A stretch of DNA of 64,000 nt from Ensifer sp. PDNC004 (lineage in GTDB: Bacteria; Pseudomonadota; Alphaproteobacteria; Rhizobiales; Rhizobiaceae). Each line of letters opens with the position of its first letter. Position 1 is the first letter of the stretch. Of this stretch, positions 17,012 through 25,703 are shown in pieces. Position numbers and translations under genes: made by a program. A model generated the notes under the pieces. It had not been told where the DNA came from. It saw only the letters and a list, made by a program, of their open reading frames with translations, and did not search any database. The stretch is taken from positions 752,001 to 816,000 of the forward strand of contig NZ_CP070354.1 in assembly GCF_016919405.1 (NCBI RefSeq), written 5' to 3'.

Positions 17012-17626
17012 ATGGCCCGTTTGATGGCCCAACATCGCACCAGAGCCGCGTTGCCGCTCGAACGCAAGTTTATCTCGCGCCCGACGACACTTCGGGTGGT
17101 TGAAGGCTGCGTCGCCCTTTACCGCGAACTTGGCGATGGACGGCGACTGATCCCTGACGTGCTTGGACCGGGGCGACTTTTCGGGTCCGGTCTCGTTGAC
17201 GTTCAGGACTGCAGGGCCATGACGCTTGCCGCGACAAGCGTCGAGACTTTCGACGGACCGCCACAAGCTGCGGTCATCGATGTGGTCATGCGGCAGATGC
17301 TATTGCGCGCACAGGCCCACGCAATTTTGCTCGGCCGCAAGACGGCTGCCGAACGGGTTGCCACGGCCCTCCTCGATCTTGCAAGCCAATTCGCCCGCAA
17401 GTCACGATCGCCCTCGGGCAAGGGCAAGACAACGTTCAACCTTCACTTGACCCGCGCCGATCTCGCCGACTGGCTGGGGCTGACGCTCGAAACCGTCAGC
17501 CGGTGCCTCGGCGCGTTCAAGCGCGGGCGACTGATCGCATTCGATCACCCGGAAATCATCACCATCCGTGACCGCACGGCGCTCGAAGCGCTTGCTGCCG
17601 GCAACGCACGCGCTTTCGCGGCGTGA
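17012..17626 (+). CDS. Crp/Fnr-family regulator, short N-terminus
   Basis: About 204 residues: a cNMP-type sensor barrel beginning with VVEGCVALYRELGDGRR, a dimer helix, and a C-terminal helix-turn-helix (LTRADLADWLGLTLETVSRCLG) of the FNR/FixK type. There is no N-terminal Cys cluster, so it is not an oxygen-sensing FNR. The first part of the barrel is shorter than usual. The region upstream of 17012 has no better start in frame, so the N-terminus may be truncated. It lies between a DUF2946-like gene and a PepSY pseudogene and may once have controlled them. Confidence 0.72.
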   Translation: MARLMAQHRTRAALPLERKFISRPTTLRVVEGCVALYRELGDGRRLIPDVLGPGRLFGSGLVDVQDCRAMTLAATSVETFDGPPQAAVIDVVMRQMLLRAQAHAILLGRKTAAERVATALLDLASQFARKSRSPSGKGKTTFNLHLTRADLADWLGLTLETVSRCLGAFKRGRLIAFDHPEIITIRDRTALEALAAGNARAFAA

Positions 17627-17654
17627 ACGCATTTCGTCAAACAGAGGACAATCA

Positions 17655-18618
17655 ATGACGCTCACCACAAATATCCCGCCAGCAAGCGCCGAGAGATCGC
17701 TCTCACGAGCCTTCTACACGACGGCCTGGCGTTGGCACTTCTATGCCGGACTATACGGCGCTCCATTCCTGATCATGCTGGCCGTCACCGGGCTTATGAT
17801 GCTCTGGTCGGCGGTGCTTGTTGGCCGCGACGGTGAGAAGCTCTATTCCGTCGAGCCGGCGCAACAAATCGTTGCGGTTTCAGCGCAGGCTAATGCGGCA
17901 CGTGGTGCCGTTCAGGGCGGAACGCTTTGTACAATACATTGCTCCCCGGACTGCTGAGCAGCCGGCTGTCTTTCGCCTTGATGTCGGAGAAGCTGCCACC
18001 ATGGTTGCCGTCGATCCATATCGCGGCACGGTCCTCGGCTCCTGGGAACGACAGAACGCGCTCTATGATCTCGCCAACGACATCCACGGTACACTCCTCA
18101 TCGGCGCCGCGGTCGATCGGCCGATCGAGATTGCCGCTGGGTTCGGCGTCGTCCTGATCGTCACCGGGCTCTATTTGTGGTGGCCGCGCGACGGTCGAAG
18201 CATCGCAGCCTCGCTCGTTCCGCGGATTTCTGGCCGAGGTCGCCAGGTCTGGAAGTCGTTGCACCAGACCGTCGGTGTCTACGCGGCCGCCATCCTGCTC
18301 GTGTTCCTGATTTCCGGGCTTACCTGGGCCGGGATCTGGGGCGAGCGCATGACGCAGGCATGGAGCACCTTCCCAGCGGAAAAATGGGATAACGTGCCTC
18401 TCTCGGATGCGACACATGCGAGCATGAATCATGGCGGCGTCAAGGAAGTGGCCTGGACGCTGGAATAGACGCCGATGCCGGCATCCGGCTCGCATGCGGG
18501 GTACGAAGGCGTGCCGACGGGACAGCCGATCGATATCGAAGACCCCACAATATCCGCATCGGCGGCTGATGGGCCCAGCGAGGGGCCCCTGCATTCGCGG
18601 CGAGTTCCAAGGTACTGA
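17655..18618 (+). pseudogene. PepSY-type membrane protein, frameshifted and truncated
   Basis: The start at 17655 (after AGAGGA) encodes a typical PepSY-associated N-terminus with a membrane helix (GLYGAPFLIMLAVTGLMML). Around 17920 the frame shifts by one base: the first frame ends at 17957, and the remaining homology (FVQYIAPRTAEQPAVFRLD onward, then membrane helices) is in the next frame. At 18466 an in-frame TAG interrupts the sequence just before the family's TPMPASGS segment, which continues to a stop at 18618. Intact relatives are about 450-500 residues, so the C-terminal third is also lost. The reading needs checking against raw reads. Confidence 0.8.
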
Positions 18619-18710
18619 GGCTTGAATAAGAACTCTGTCCTTCCTAGCTCTTGCACGGCCGAGACAGACGGGCTCGGCCGCCTCGCACGTCTGTTCAGAG
18701 TGAGACGGTT

Positions 18711-19001
18711 ATGGAAGAGAAAAACAGATTGATCAAAGACCTTAGCATTCAGGAACGCGAAGACCTATTTGCCGATATTGCCCGTGTTCTGGAGGACACC
18801 TCCCACGAGGCCTATGTCGAAGGTAAGCGGCACTTCGCCGCGTTTTCGGCCAACATGGCCCAGGCGATCCGCATAAACGCCGGCGAACTGGCGCGCGACA
18901 ACGGACAAGATGCCGAACGCGTGCTTCAGCAGGCGACGGCTGTCATCTCAAATTTTCACGCAGGTCGTCCTTATCGAATGATCAGCCACGCCATCCACTG
19001 A
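18711..19001 (+). CDS. Small hypothetical protein
   Basis: A 96-residue, mostly helical, soluble protein beginning MEEKNRLIKDLSIQEREDLF. No family is recognised. ATG at 18711 lies a few bases after GTGAGACGG. It sits upstream of the Hsp20 gene among small stress-type genes. Confidence 0.55.
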   Translation: MEEKNRLIKDLSIQEREDLFADIARVLEDTSHEAYVEGKRHFAAFSANMAQAIRINAGELARDNGQDAERVLQQATAVISNFHAGRPYRMISHAIH

Positions 19002-19230
19002 GGGCCCGGGACTTTCACCAGAAAGACGATGATTGCCGGTAAATATTGGTTCTGAGAACCTGGCGGAATGCCGTGTTAACGCAGAGTGCTGCGGCGAATA
19101 ATGAGGCCAATCTTCGACGGCAAAAAATTTGCGCCCACAGCTCTTGAAACCTGGAAAATCCCAAACCAAATCGATGATCGCCAGTCGCCGCAAGGGCTGG
19201 CTTTGCTGGAGGCGTCGCCCTCGGCGCCTT

Positions 19231-19262
19231 CATATCCATGTTGCTTCAAGGAGGATATGGTT
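19231..19262 (+). ncRNA. ROSE-like RNA thermometer ahead of hsp20
   Basis: The bases just upstream of the hsp20 start form a perfect 7-bp stem: CATATCC (19231-19237) with GGATATG (19253-19259). The loop holds TTGCT (19241-19245) facing the Shine-Dalgarno AAGGAGG. Rhizobial ROSE elements have exactly this layout, with a U(U/C)GCU stretch pairing with AGGA in the last hairpin before a small heat-shock gene. Melting on heat shock would free the ribosome binding site. Further upstream hairpins in 19150-19230 are likely but were not folded here. Confidence 0.75.
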
Positions 19263-19739
19263 ATGGCAACATCTTACGACTACGCACCCCTGTTCCGCTC
19301 GAGCGTCGGGTTCGACCGGATTTTCAGTTTGCTTGAGAATGCGCATCGCGCCCGCACGATCAGTGACTGGCCACCTTACGACATCGTCAAGACGGGCGAT
19401 GACAGCTATCGCATCTCGATCGCGGTCGCAGGTTTTGCCCCGGACGATCTCGAAATCACATTTCAGTCCAATCTCCTGACCGTCACCGGAAAGAAGCAGG
19501 AAGCGGCTTCGGACGGCTATTTGCACCGCGGCATTGCCGGGCGGCCGTTCGAGCATCGCTTTGAGCTTGCCGATCATGTCAGGGTTCATGCGGCTGACCT
19601 GAACAACGGTCTCCTGGAAATCGAACTCGTGCGCGAGGTTCCGGAAGAGATGAAGCCGCGGAAGATTACGATACAGGGCTTGACCACTCCAACAGGCTTG
19701 GATGCTGCGCCGCAAATCGAAGCACGGAAAGCTGGATAA
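19263..19739 (+). CDS. Hsp20-family small heat-shock protein
   Basis: A 158-residue IbpA-type chaperone: N-terminal MATSYDYAPLFRSSVGFDR, an alpha-crystallin domain (about 35-130; PYDIVKTGDDSYRISIAVAG, later NGLLEIELVREVPEEMKPR), and a short tail with a KITIQ oligomerisation motif. It holds unfolding proteins during heat stress. The start at 19263 is fixed by AAGGAGG eight bases upstream; that site is buried in a ROSE-like hairpin, implying translational heat control. A terminator-like hairpin follows at 19755. Confidence 0.92.
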   Translation: MATSYDYAPLFRSSVGFDRIFSLLENAHRARTISDWPPYDIVKTGDDSYRISIAVAGFAPDDLEITFQSNLLTVTGKKQEAASDGYLHRGIAGRPFEHRFELADHVRVHAADLNNGLLEIELVREVPEEMKPRKITIQGLTTPTGLDAAPQIEARKAG

Positions 19740-19754
19740 AGCTCGCGGTAAGAA

Positions 19755-19778
19755 GGGGGCCCTTGCTGAAGGGCCCCC
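19755..19778 (+). terminator. Strong hairpin after hsp20
   Basis: Ten-base perfect arms (19755-19764 and 19769-19778, GC-rich) enclose a four-base loop, 16 bases after the hsp20 stop. No good T-run follows, so it may be a weak terminator or an mRNA-stabilising 3' hairpin. Confidence 0.55.
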
Positions 19779-19810
19779 AACGACATTTTGGGTTGGAAAG
19801 GAGCACACGA

Positions 19811-20113
19811 ATGAAACCCGATATGTTCAAAACGCCCGTGACGATCCTCGTCGGACTTGGATTTCCCGCCGACGTTTGTTCCGTGATGGAAGCTTACCGG
19901 CACCTGGTCGAGTGGCCAGCCTCGAACCGGGATGCAGCGCACCGCGCGGCCCTCAATGCCTGTGGCGCCGCGTTGCGCGGCGAAATCGAAGCGGAAACAG
20001 CCCGCGGGCTGTTTGCGGCCTTTGTGGAAAAGCACGACCTGCTAGCGCCAGATACCTTTATGCCAGAGGCGATACGGTCAAGGCGACGGCCGGGATCCAG
20101 TCAGGTGAGGTGA
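19811..20113 (+). CDS. DUF982-family protein
   Basis: A 100-residue protein (MKPDMFKTPVTILVGLGF start) with the pattern of the rhizobial DUF982 family: an N-terminal beta strand segment, then A-Y-R-x-L-x-x-W-P followed by helices. ATG at 19811 follows AAGGAG. The family is common in multiple copies on rhizobial replicons and has no known function. It follows hsp20 after the hairpin at 19755. Confidence 0.8.
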   Translation: MKPDMFKTPVTILVGLGFPADVCSVMEAYRHLVEWPASNRDAAHRAALNACGAALRGEIEAETARGLFAAFVEKHDLLAPDTFMPEAIRSRRRPGSSQVR

Positions 20114-20519
20114 GCGGTGATGAAACACATCTTGGAGCAACATGAAGGGGTCAGTACACCGACCGTTTCACTTTGATCGTGAAAACGTTCGTCTCGCTTC
20201 GACCCAGTATCGGACCGTGGAGCCACCATAAAACGATCCAGATTGACCACTCGGCGAGACGAGGACGACCGTTCAGGCTGCCACCGCAACCGCGAAGACA
20301 AGCGCATTCTATCGGTGCATTTAGGGGTTTCGAAAACTAAGCGTTGACGAGTGGCCCCAGACCCCGTATAGACGGGTCATCGATCTTTTGCTTGCCGAGC
20401 TTTGTCTACCGCGCGATTGGCACCGCGCTCTAAGCGAAATTCTCTTTCAAAAATAGTCGGTTTTCGTCTGCGTGGCATCCGCTCCGCAGTTCTTCACTCT
20501 ATGCTTGAAGGGGTTCACA
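20114..20519. other. Intergenic region upstream of cspA
   Basis: About 400 bases without a convincing ORF. The 3' part is presumably the long 5' leader usual for cold-shock genes; no specific cold box could be assigned by eye. Confidence 0.5.
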
Positions 20520-20729
20520 ATGACCACTGGCACAGTTAAATGGTTCAATTCCACCAAGGGCTTCGGCTTCATTCAGCCTGACGACGGCGGCGCTGACGCT
20601 TTCGTTCACATCTCGGCTGTCGAGCGCGCTGGAATGCGCGATCTCGTCGAAGGCCAGAAGATCGGCTTCGACCTCGAGCGCGACAAGAAGTCGGGTAAGA
20701 TGTCGGCCTGCAATCTGCAGGCTGCCTAA
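20520..20729 (+). CDS. cspA: Cold-shock protein CspA
   Basis: A 69-residue cold-shock domain protein with the RNA-binding motifs KGFGFIQ and DAFVHIS. It binds single-stranded nucleic acid and acts as an RNA chaperone. ATG at 20520 follows AAGGGG. A clear Rho-independent terminator lies at 20791-20817, so it is a monocistronic unit with partial read-through to the small genes downstream at most. Confidence 0.95.
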   Translation: MTTGTVKWFNSTKGFGFIQPDDGGADAFVHISAVERAGMRDLVEGQKIGFDLERDKKSGKMSACNLQAA

Positions 20730-20790
20730 GGATGGCTGCTTCCCTTTGACCACGGATGTACTGGCACTGCCGGAAGCAATTATCACTTTT

Positions 20791-20817
20791 AGGCCAGGCG
20801 TCATGCCTGGCCTTTTT
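20791..20817 (+). terminator. Rho-independent terminator of cspA
   Basis: GGCCAGGC (20792-20799) and GCCTGGCC (20805-20812) form a perfect 8-bp stem with a five-base loop, followed directly by five T residues. Confidence 0.9.
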
Positions 20818-20850
20818 CGTTCTGGCCTCAAGCCACATCGAGGAAATTCA

Positions 20851-21075
20851 GTGACAGAGACATATAGTAAATCTCGCCAGCAGGCCGAAACCGCCTTCGG
20901 CAATCTCCGGACGGAGTTTTTCGCCAAGAACAATGCGGCGGAAGAGCTCGAATCCGAAGCTCAAGCACGCGACGCCAAGACAGTCAGGCTGCGCGAAGCG
21001 CGCCTCGCCAAGGAGCAAGCAGACAGGATGTCTGCAACATCGGCGCTTCTTGCCAAACGATCCAAGGCCAGTTGA
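20851..21075 (+). CDS. Small coiled-coil hypothetical protein
   Basis: A 74-residue, Ala/Glu/Lys-rich helical protein beginning with GTG at 20851 after GAGGAAA. No family is recognised. Composition and position resemble small proteins encoded downstream of cspA in rhizobia. The next gene is of the same helical type and starts 30 bases later. Confidence 0.6.
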   Translation: MTETYSKSRQQAETAFGNLRTEFFAKNNAAEELESEAQARDAKTVRLREARLAKEQADRMSATSALLAKRSKAS

Positions 21076-21105
21076 TCATCCCAAACGCTAAATCAGGATA
21101 ATGAT

Positions 21106-21486
21106 TTGAGACACGCCAGAGATAACGAACTCACCGACCGACGCTCCGCTGCTGCAGACGCCAAGGCCGCTCTTCTCACTGCCTACCGGGCCGCAAAGAC
21201 GGCGGCAGAGCCAGTTCAAGCCGCCCGACAGGCGGAGCGCATCTTGCTTGTTGAAGCCCGCGAAGCGCGCCGTGCAGAACGGGAACGACTGAGAGTCGAG
21301 GAGAGCACCCGCCTCGAAACACTTGCAGCGCAAGAGCAGGCAGCCGTCGAGGCCGCCGCCGCGGCCGAGATTGAGGCGCGACAGTCCGCTGAAAACGCCC
21401 GGATATCGCGCGTCATTGAAGATGAGGCCGCTCGCAAGGCTGAACGCGACAGACGCTACGCCGCTCGGAAGGCCCGGAAGGCTTAA
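21106..21486 (+). CDS. DUF6481-like coiled-coil protein
   Basis: A 126-residue, Ala/Arg/Glu-rich helical protein. The N-terminal part, with DNELTDRRSAAADAKAALL, resembles the DUF6481 family of rhizobial proteins. The start appears to be TTG at 21106, after AGGATAA; there is no ATG in frame before the conserved part. Function is unknown. Confidence 0.65.
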   Translation: MRHARDNELTDRRSAAADAKAALLTAYRAAKTAAEPVQAARQAERILLVEAREARRAERERLRVEESTRLETLAAQEQAAVEAAAAAEIEARQSAENARISRVIEDEAARKAERDRRYAARKARKA

Positions 21487-21583
21487 CGTCTAGGCACCCG
21501 CCTTTTAGGGGAGGCGGCCGTGGAATAGATCAGGGCGTGATATATGGTCGCGCTCGAACTTACTCATTTCTGAGGAGCCTTTG

Positions 21584-21859
21584 ATGGCACCGGACACGAA
21601 CGAGCTGCAGGCAATCAATACCGCCTGGCAGATAGCGATCCAGGAAATCCTGCGCATGGTCATCCGTGACATGTACCGTGGTGCGGGTGAAGCGGCCTTC
21701 AGCGCCCATATCAAGCGGATCGAAGAAGCGGCCGTCGACAGCATCCAGACCGACTTGAGGCTTCGCGGAACCAGCGAGTGGACCGAAATGCTGGTCAAGG
21801 AACGTGCCAGCAATTTCGTGACGACGCTGCTGACCTCCTTTACCTACGACCGTGCCTGA
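21584..21859 (+). CDS. Hypothetical protein
   Basis: A 91-residue soluble, helical protein (MAPDTNELQAINTAWQ start). ATG at 21584 follows a strong TGAGGAGCC site. No family is recognised. It is the last intact gene before a run of decayed genes. Confidence 0.6.
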   Translation: MAPDTNELQAINTAWQIAIQEILRMVIRDMYRGAGEAAFSAHIKRIEEAAVDSIQTDLRLRGTSEWTEMLVKERASNFVTTLLTSFTYDRA

Positions 21860-21991
21860 CCACGATAGACGGTCATCCGAACCGCCAGTCTTTATACGGT
21901 ACCGTGCCTGAAGTTTCTTATGGTCTGCGAGGTTGATCTGTCAGGCTCCTGCCTAAATCACTCTAACGCCGCGATAAGCCAAGCGGTCGGC

Positions 21992-22391
21992 ATGGATGAA
22001 CACACCACAGAACGCCTTGCAGCCATCGTCGAGTTCTCCTTCGACGCGATCATCAGTAATGATTTTCAGGCTTGATCGTCAGCTGGAACAAGGCCGCCGA
22101 ACGCATGTTCAGCTATTCGGAATCCGAGGTGGTCGGACAGCCGATCTATCTGATCATTACCGATGACAAACGGGATAAGGAGGCGGATATCCGATACCAA
22201 TGCGCAGGAGACCGTCGATCTCGGCACATATGTCAGCCAGATTGCCGCGGCCGTGATGGCGGCGCATGCGGTTAAGGGTATTGGGCTGGATACGAAAGTC
22301 GACACCTGGCCCGTCTCCATCAATATCGCGATGCCGGTCGGCTGGTCACCAACGAATTGATGACGAACGCCCTCAAAGCAACCATCCGGTG
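21992..22391 (+). pseudogene. Remnant of a PAS-HWE histidine kinase
   Basis: ATG at 21992 begins a PAS-type sequence (RLAAIVEFSFDAIISNDF) that hits a stop at 22074. The continuation is in another frame (IVSWNKAAERMFSYSESEVVG). A later frame holds the kinase segment (ETVDLGTYVSQIAAAV, then DTWPVSINIAMPVG). The HWE-type NELMTNALK motif follows after one more shift near 22345. The DHp part is deleted. At least three frame changes in 400 bases make it a pseudogene. Confidence 0.8.
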
Positions 22392-22628
22392 AGGGCCGAA
22401 GTAGCCGAGGCTTCTTGCGATTTTTTTCCGCCACTTCGATGGCGGGCCGCCAATTCCGCGAAGATTGCGGATAATCTGTTGAAGGTTTTCGATCCCCACC
22501 TGGGTGAACAAGATGATGTGCTCGCTGAGCTCCGAGGCCGGATAATCATCATATGCACACAAGCAGCCATCTTCAGAGAACATCTCAATCGAACATTCTC
22601 GCAAGAAGTCTTTGTCCTCATCAATCAT
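22320..22628 (-). CDS. Hypothetical protein, possibly truncated
   Basis: A 102-residue frame (MIDEDKDFLRECSIEMF start) with natural-looking acidic composition. Its last 70 bases overlap the kinase pseudogene on the other strand, so the C-terminus probably runs into foreign sequence. No family is recognised and no strong ribosome binding site is seen. Confidence 0.35.
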   Translation of the reverse strand: MIDEDKDFLRECSIEMFSEDGCLCAYDDYPASELSEHIILFTQVGIENLQQIIRNLRGIGGPPSKWRKKIARSLGYFGPHRMVALRAFVINSLVTSRPASRY

Positions 22629-22696
22629 GGCTGCGACATACTTCAGGGTATACAGCGCAGAGTTGCGCTAGCCCATGATGCCTCGTTCTGTATTTT

Positions 22697-23017
22697 CTAG
22701 ATTTGGTCAGTGCTGCTGGTTTTGGCTCTTCGCAAATCCAGCTTTCCAAGTGTCCGACGTCGCGCAATTTTAGCGACACGGTCTTGAATGATATCAACGC
22801 TTAAATCTTCTGGTTCAAAGCGGCCACCATACCAACGCACGAACTCTGGATGCTGCGCATGTCGTGGCCTTGCCATGACGCTCAGGAAGCATACGGCCTG
22901 AATGACATCGTGGAGCCCCTTCAAGCTCATCGTGAGTGGAACCTCGACCCTGCGCCAGATCAAAGGCTCGATATCGTCGAGTTGGATATGTAGCCTGGCG
23001 ATGCGATCGACGGTCAT
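22697..23017 (-). pseudogene. Fragment of a plasmid pRiA4b Orf3-like protein
   Basis: About 106 residues. The N-terminal part (LHIQLDDIEPLIWRRVEVP, then LHDVIQAV) matches the pRiA4b Orf3/IS1096-associated family. After residue 45 the expected sequence is lost, which suggests a frameshift or deletion. Its 5' end lies only 35 bases from the truncated photolyase gene. Confidence 0.6.
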
Positions 23018-23052
23018 GATGCCAACGCTATCATAGGGCGCGGACCTGTCCA

Positions 23053-23461
23053 ATGCTGGCAGGCCTCGACCCCTATGCTGTCCACGAATGGCATCTGGCC
23101 GTCTATGCCGACGCGTTCGAATGGGTGGAATTGCCCAACGTCATTGGCATGAGTCAGTTTGCCGACGGCGGCTTCATGTCGTCCAAGCCCCATGCTGCGA
23201 GCGGCGCCTACATCGCACGCATGTCGAACTACTGCGGCGGATGCCGATACGACGTTTCGAAGAAGAGCGGCAAAGGCGCCTGTCCCTTTAATGCCCTGCA
23301 TTGGGATTTCATCGTCCGAAATGCTGATAGCCTCTCCAAAAACCATCGTCTCGCCCAGATTTACTCCTCTTGGGATCGTATGAGCCCGGGAAAAAAGGAA
23401 GCCATATCGGAACAGCGCATCCTCGTTTCTGCAGAAGCTGGACGATGGTGAACGGGTTTGA
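23053..23461 (+). pseudogene. C-terminal remnant of an FeS photolyase/cryptochrome (PhrB/CryB type)
   Basis: The frame starts abruptly at AGLDPYAVHEWHLAVYADAF, the C-terminal part of the prokaryotic (6-4) photolyase family, and holds three of the four [4Fe-4S] cysteines (YCGGCRYDV, GACPFN). The N-terminal two thirds, including the FAD and antenna regions, are missing. The frame stops at 23451, but the natural C-terminus (FLQKLDDGERV) is readable in another frame to 23461, so there is also a late frameshift. It is not functional. Photolyase genes usually belong to the RpoE-ChrR regulon found 8 kb downstream. Confidence 0.85.
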
Positions 23462-23497
23462 AAGGGCGTCATCTTTCAGTTAGGCATTCGATACATC

Positions 23498-24025
23498 TCA
23501 CTGAGGCGGAAACTCGAGCTTGCGCACGTCATATCCGAGTTCGCTCGCTTTACTTATCATGCGCTGGAGCTTCGTCTTGGAGGGGACGGCACGGGCATAG
23601 ATCCAAAGGTCCGTCATGGATGGATTGGCGCTGATGAACCAGGATTTGTCCGGTGATTTGTAGAGAACCCAGTAGTTGAAAGTGACCAGCAGCGGGTAGC
23701 GAACGCGCAGCTTCGCATTCGTCGATCCGAAGTCCTGGATCTTGCCATTGCCGCGAACCGTCTTGAGGCGGCCTTCGGGCGTATCCATCCGGCAACCATC
23801 CTCAACCGAGACCTCGTCCGGTGCTTTGCCTTGCCGGTAGGTCGAGTAACCCGCGACGCAGCCGTCCGTCAGGAACATGGGTGTGCGACCGATCTCCAGC
23901 CAGGTGCCGCGGTAGTGATCTGGCCCTACTTTGGCGACCTTGGGGGCCGCAGATGCAGTTCCAGCACCGGCTGAAAGGAACGCTGCCAACAGAGCGGTCC
24001 CGATCGTGAGCGTGAGATGGTTCAT
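23498..24025 (-). CDS. Lipocalin-family secreted protein
   Basis: A 175-residue protein with a signal peptide (residues 1-26, ending TASAAP) and a lipocalin pattern: the GTWLEIGRTP motif near the N-terminus, a YWVLY strand, and a final helix. Bacterial lipocalins of the Blc type bind lipids in the envelope. ATG at 24025 follows AGGGAGG. It ends next to the photolyase remnant, an association also known from light/singlet-oxygen regulons, but no RpoE-type promoter is visible upstream. Confidence 0.82.
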   Translation of the reverse strand: MNHLTLTIGTALLAAFLSAGAGTASAAPKVAKVGPDHYRGTWLEIGRTPMFLTDGCVAGYSTYRQGKAPDEVSVEDGCRMDTPEGRLKTVRGNGKIQDFGSTNAKLRVRYPLLVTFNYWVLYKSPDKSWFISANPSMTDLWIYARAVPSKTKLQRMISKASELGYDVRKLEFPPQ

Positions 24026-24636
24026 GAAATCCTCCCTATTCTAGGTTATGATCTCCGTAGCGCAGTAAGTAACTTTTATTGTAATAGTATAGTCGCGATG
24101 ATAATCTAAAAAAAATGGAAAATAATGGCAGCATTCACGATGTAAATTCCTAATTATCACTGATAACGAAAAAGGACTACATTCCAGTTTTCATCAATCG
24201 TCACGTACCTCACGATTTTCGAAACCCGAAGGCCAGCCTTCGGATCTGCAAAATCACATCGCGGCTGCTAGCGCTTTTCTCCTGTTTGGAAATGGCCCCT
24301 CGAGATAGTGCGATCGGCCAGTGAATTCAACGAATACGCCTTTTCCTACGACGTCATAGATAATGTTTAATCTACCTTCGCCAGCGACTCTGCAACTCCG
24401 ACACATTTCTTTGTAATGTTTCGCGTTCCCGCCGTACCCTTGTTGTTCGTAAAGGTTTGCTAATTCCTTAGTCTCAGAGTGGGAAATCAAGACGCGACTA
24501 CAGCGAGCAAGTTTCGTGTCGGGACAGTGATCGGCACGCGGCAGTTTACGTCCGTATTGCCGCTTAGACCGAAAGAAGCAGCGCGATACTGCTTCTATTC
24601 AAAATGAATTCCCGGGAGGCAGTAATTTGAGACCTA
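24026..24636. other. AT-rich patch
   Basis: The sequence between the lipocalin start and hemH is visibly AT-rich compared with the rest of the window, with several A/T runs around 24060-24180. It holds one possible small gene on the minus strand (24254-24490) and otherwise nothing recognised. It may be horizontally acquired or a long non-coding spacer. Confidence 0.5.
24254..24490 (-). CDS. Possible small protein in the AT-rich patch
   Basis: A 78-residue frame (MISHSETKELANLYEQQGY start) with two Cys as CRSC. Its amino acid composition looks natural, but codon use is AT-rich unlike its neighbours and no family is recognised. Confidence 0.4.
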   Translation of the reverse strand: MISHSETKELANLYEQQGYGGNAKHYKEMCRSCRVAGEGRLNIIYDVVGKGVFVEFTGRSHYLEGPFPNRRKALAAAM

Positions 24637-25686
24637 TTACAGCGGCTTGGGGTTGACCCAACCCGAAAGCTCCCGCCTGACGATCTTCTCGAGCACTTTC
24701 ATGCCTTCGGAGGAATCGTTGAGGCAGGGGATGTGCGCGAACTTCTCGCCGCCGTTGTGCAGGAAGCTTTCGGCAGCCTGCTCGGCGATCTCTTCCAGTG
24801 TTTCCAGGCAGTCGGAAACGAACCCGGGATTAAGCACGGCGATACGCTTGACACCTTCCTGTGCCAGCTTTTCAACTGTCTTGTCGGTATAGGGCTGCAA
24901 CCATTCCTCCGGCCCGAAGCGGGACTGGAAGGTGATTAGCAGCCTGTCGCTCGACCAGCCGAGGCGTTCGCGCAGCAGGCGTGCGGTCTTCTGGCATTGG
25001 CAATAGTAAGGGTCGCCCTTCTCGAAATAGCTCTTCGGAATGCCGTGGAAGGAGGTAAGTACCTTTTCCGGTTCCCAGTCGAGCGTTGCGAGGTGTTTTT
25101 CGATGGAGACGGCGAGCGCGTCGATATAGGTCGGGTCGTCGTGATAGGGCGGCACGGTGCGCAGCGCCGGCTGCCAGCGCATCTTCAGCAGCGTCTCGAA
25201 GGCCTTGTCGTTGACGGTGGCCGTGGTGGCGGCGGCATATTGCGGATAGAGCGGGAAGACGAGAATGCGTTCGCAGCCGGCCTTCTGCAGCGCGTCCATG
25301 CGCGATGCGATAGACGGCTGGCCGTAGCGCATGGCCCAGTCGACGATGACGTTGGCATGGTCCTTGAGGGCTTCGGCCATCAGTTCGGCCTGGCTGCGGG
25401 TATAGGTCCGCAGGTAGCTCTCGTTCCTGTCCTTGTTCCATATCGTCTCATAGGCCTTGCCGACCTTACCGGGGCGAGTGTTGAGCACGATGCCGAACAG
25501 GATCGGGTACCAGGCGATGCGCGGCCACTCGATGACGCGCTTGTCCATCAGGAATTCCTTCAGGTAGCGCCGCATGGACGTGTAGTCCGTGCCGTCGGGC
25601 GTGCCGAGATTGACGAGCAGAACGCCCACCTTGCCGTGTTTGACAGGCGGATGGCTGTGTTCGATTTTTGCAGATGTCATTCGCAT
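24637..25686 (-). CDS. hemH: Ferrochelatase
   Basis: A 349-residue ferrochelatase, the last step of protoheme synthesis (Fe2+ insertion into protoporphyrin IX). It shows the VGVLLVNLGTPD N-terminus, the catalytic His in SFHGIP, and the conserved Glu in the DCLETLEEI segment. It lies 17 bases after the Cfa-type methyltransferase and so is probably the last gene of the operon that begins at 28284 under an RpoE-type promoter; it may also have its own promoter. This links heme supply to the singlet-oxygen response. Confidence 0.95.
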   Translation of the reverse strand: MRMTSAKIEHSHPPVKHGKVGVLLVNLGTPDGTDYTSMRRYLKEFLMDKRVIEWPRIAWYPILFGIVLNTRPGKVGKAYETIWNKDRNESYLRTYTRSQAELMAEALKDHANVIVDWAMRYGQPSIASRMDALQKAGCERILVFPLYPQYAAATTATVNDKAFETLLKMRWQPALRTVPPYHDDPTYIDALAVSIEKHLATLDWEPEKVLTSFHGIPKSYFEKGDPYYCQCQKTARLLRERLGWSSDRLLITFQSRFGPEEWLQPYTDKTVEKLAQEGVKRIAVLNPGFVSDCLETLEEIAEQAAESFLHNGGEKFAHIPCLNDSSEGMKVLEKIVRRELSGWVNPKPL

Positions 25687-25703
25687 TCTTTGTTATGCCA
25701 ATT

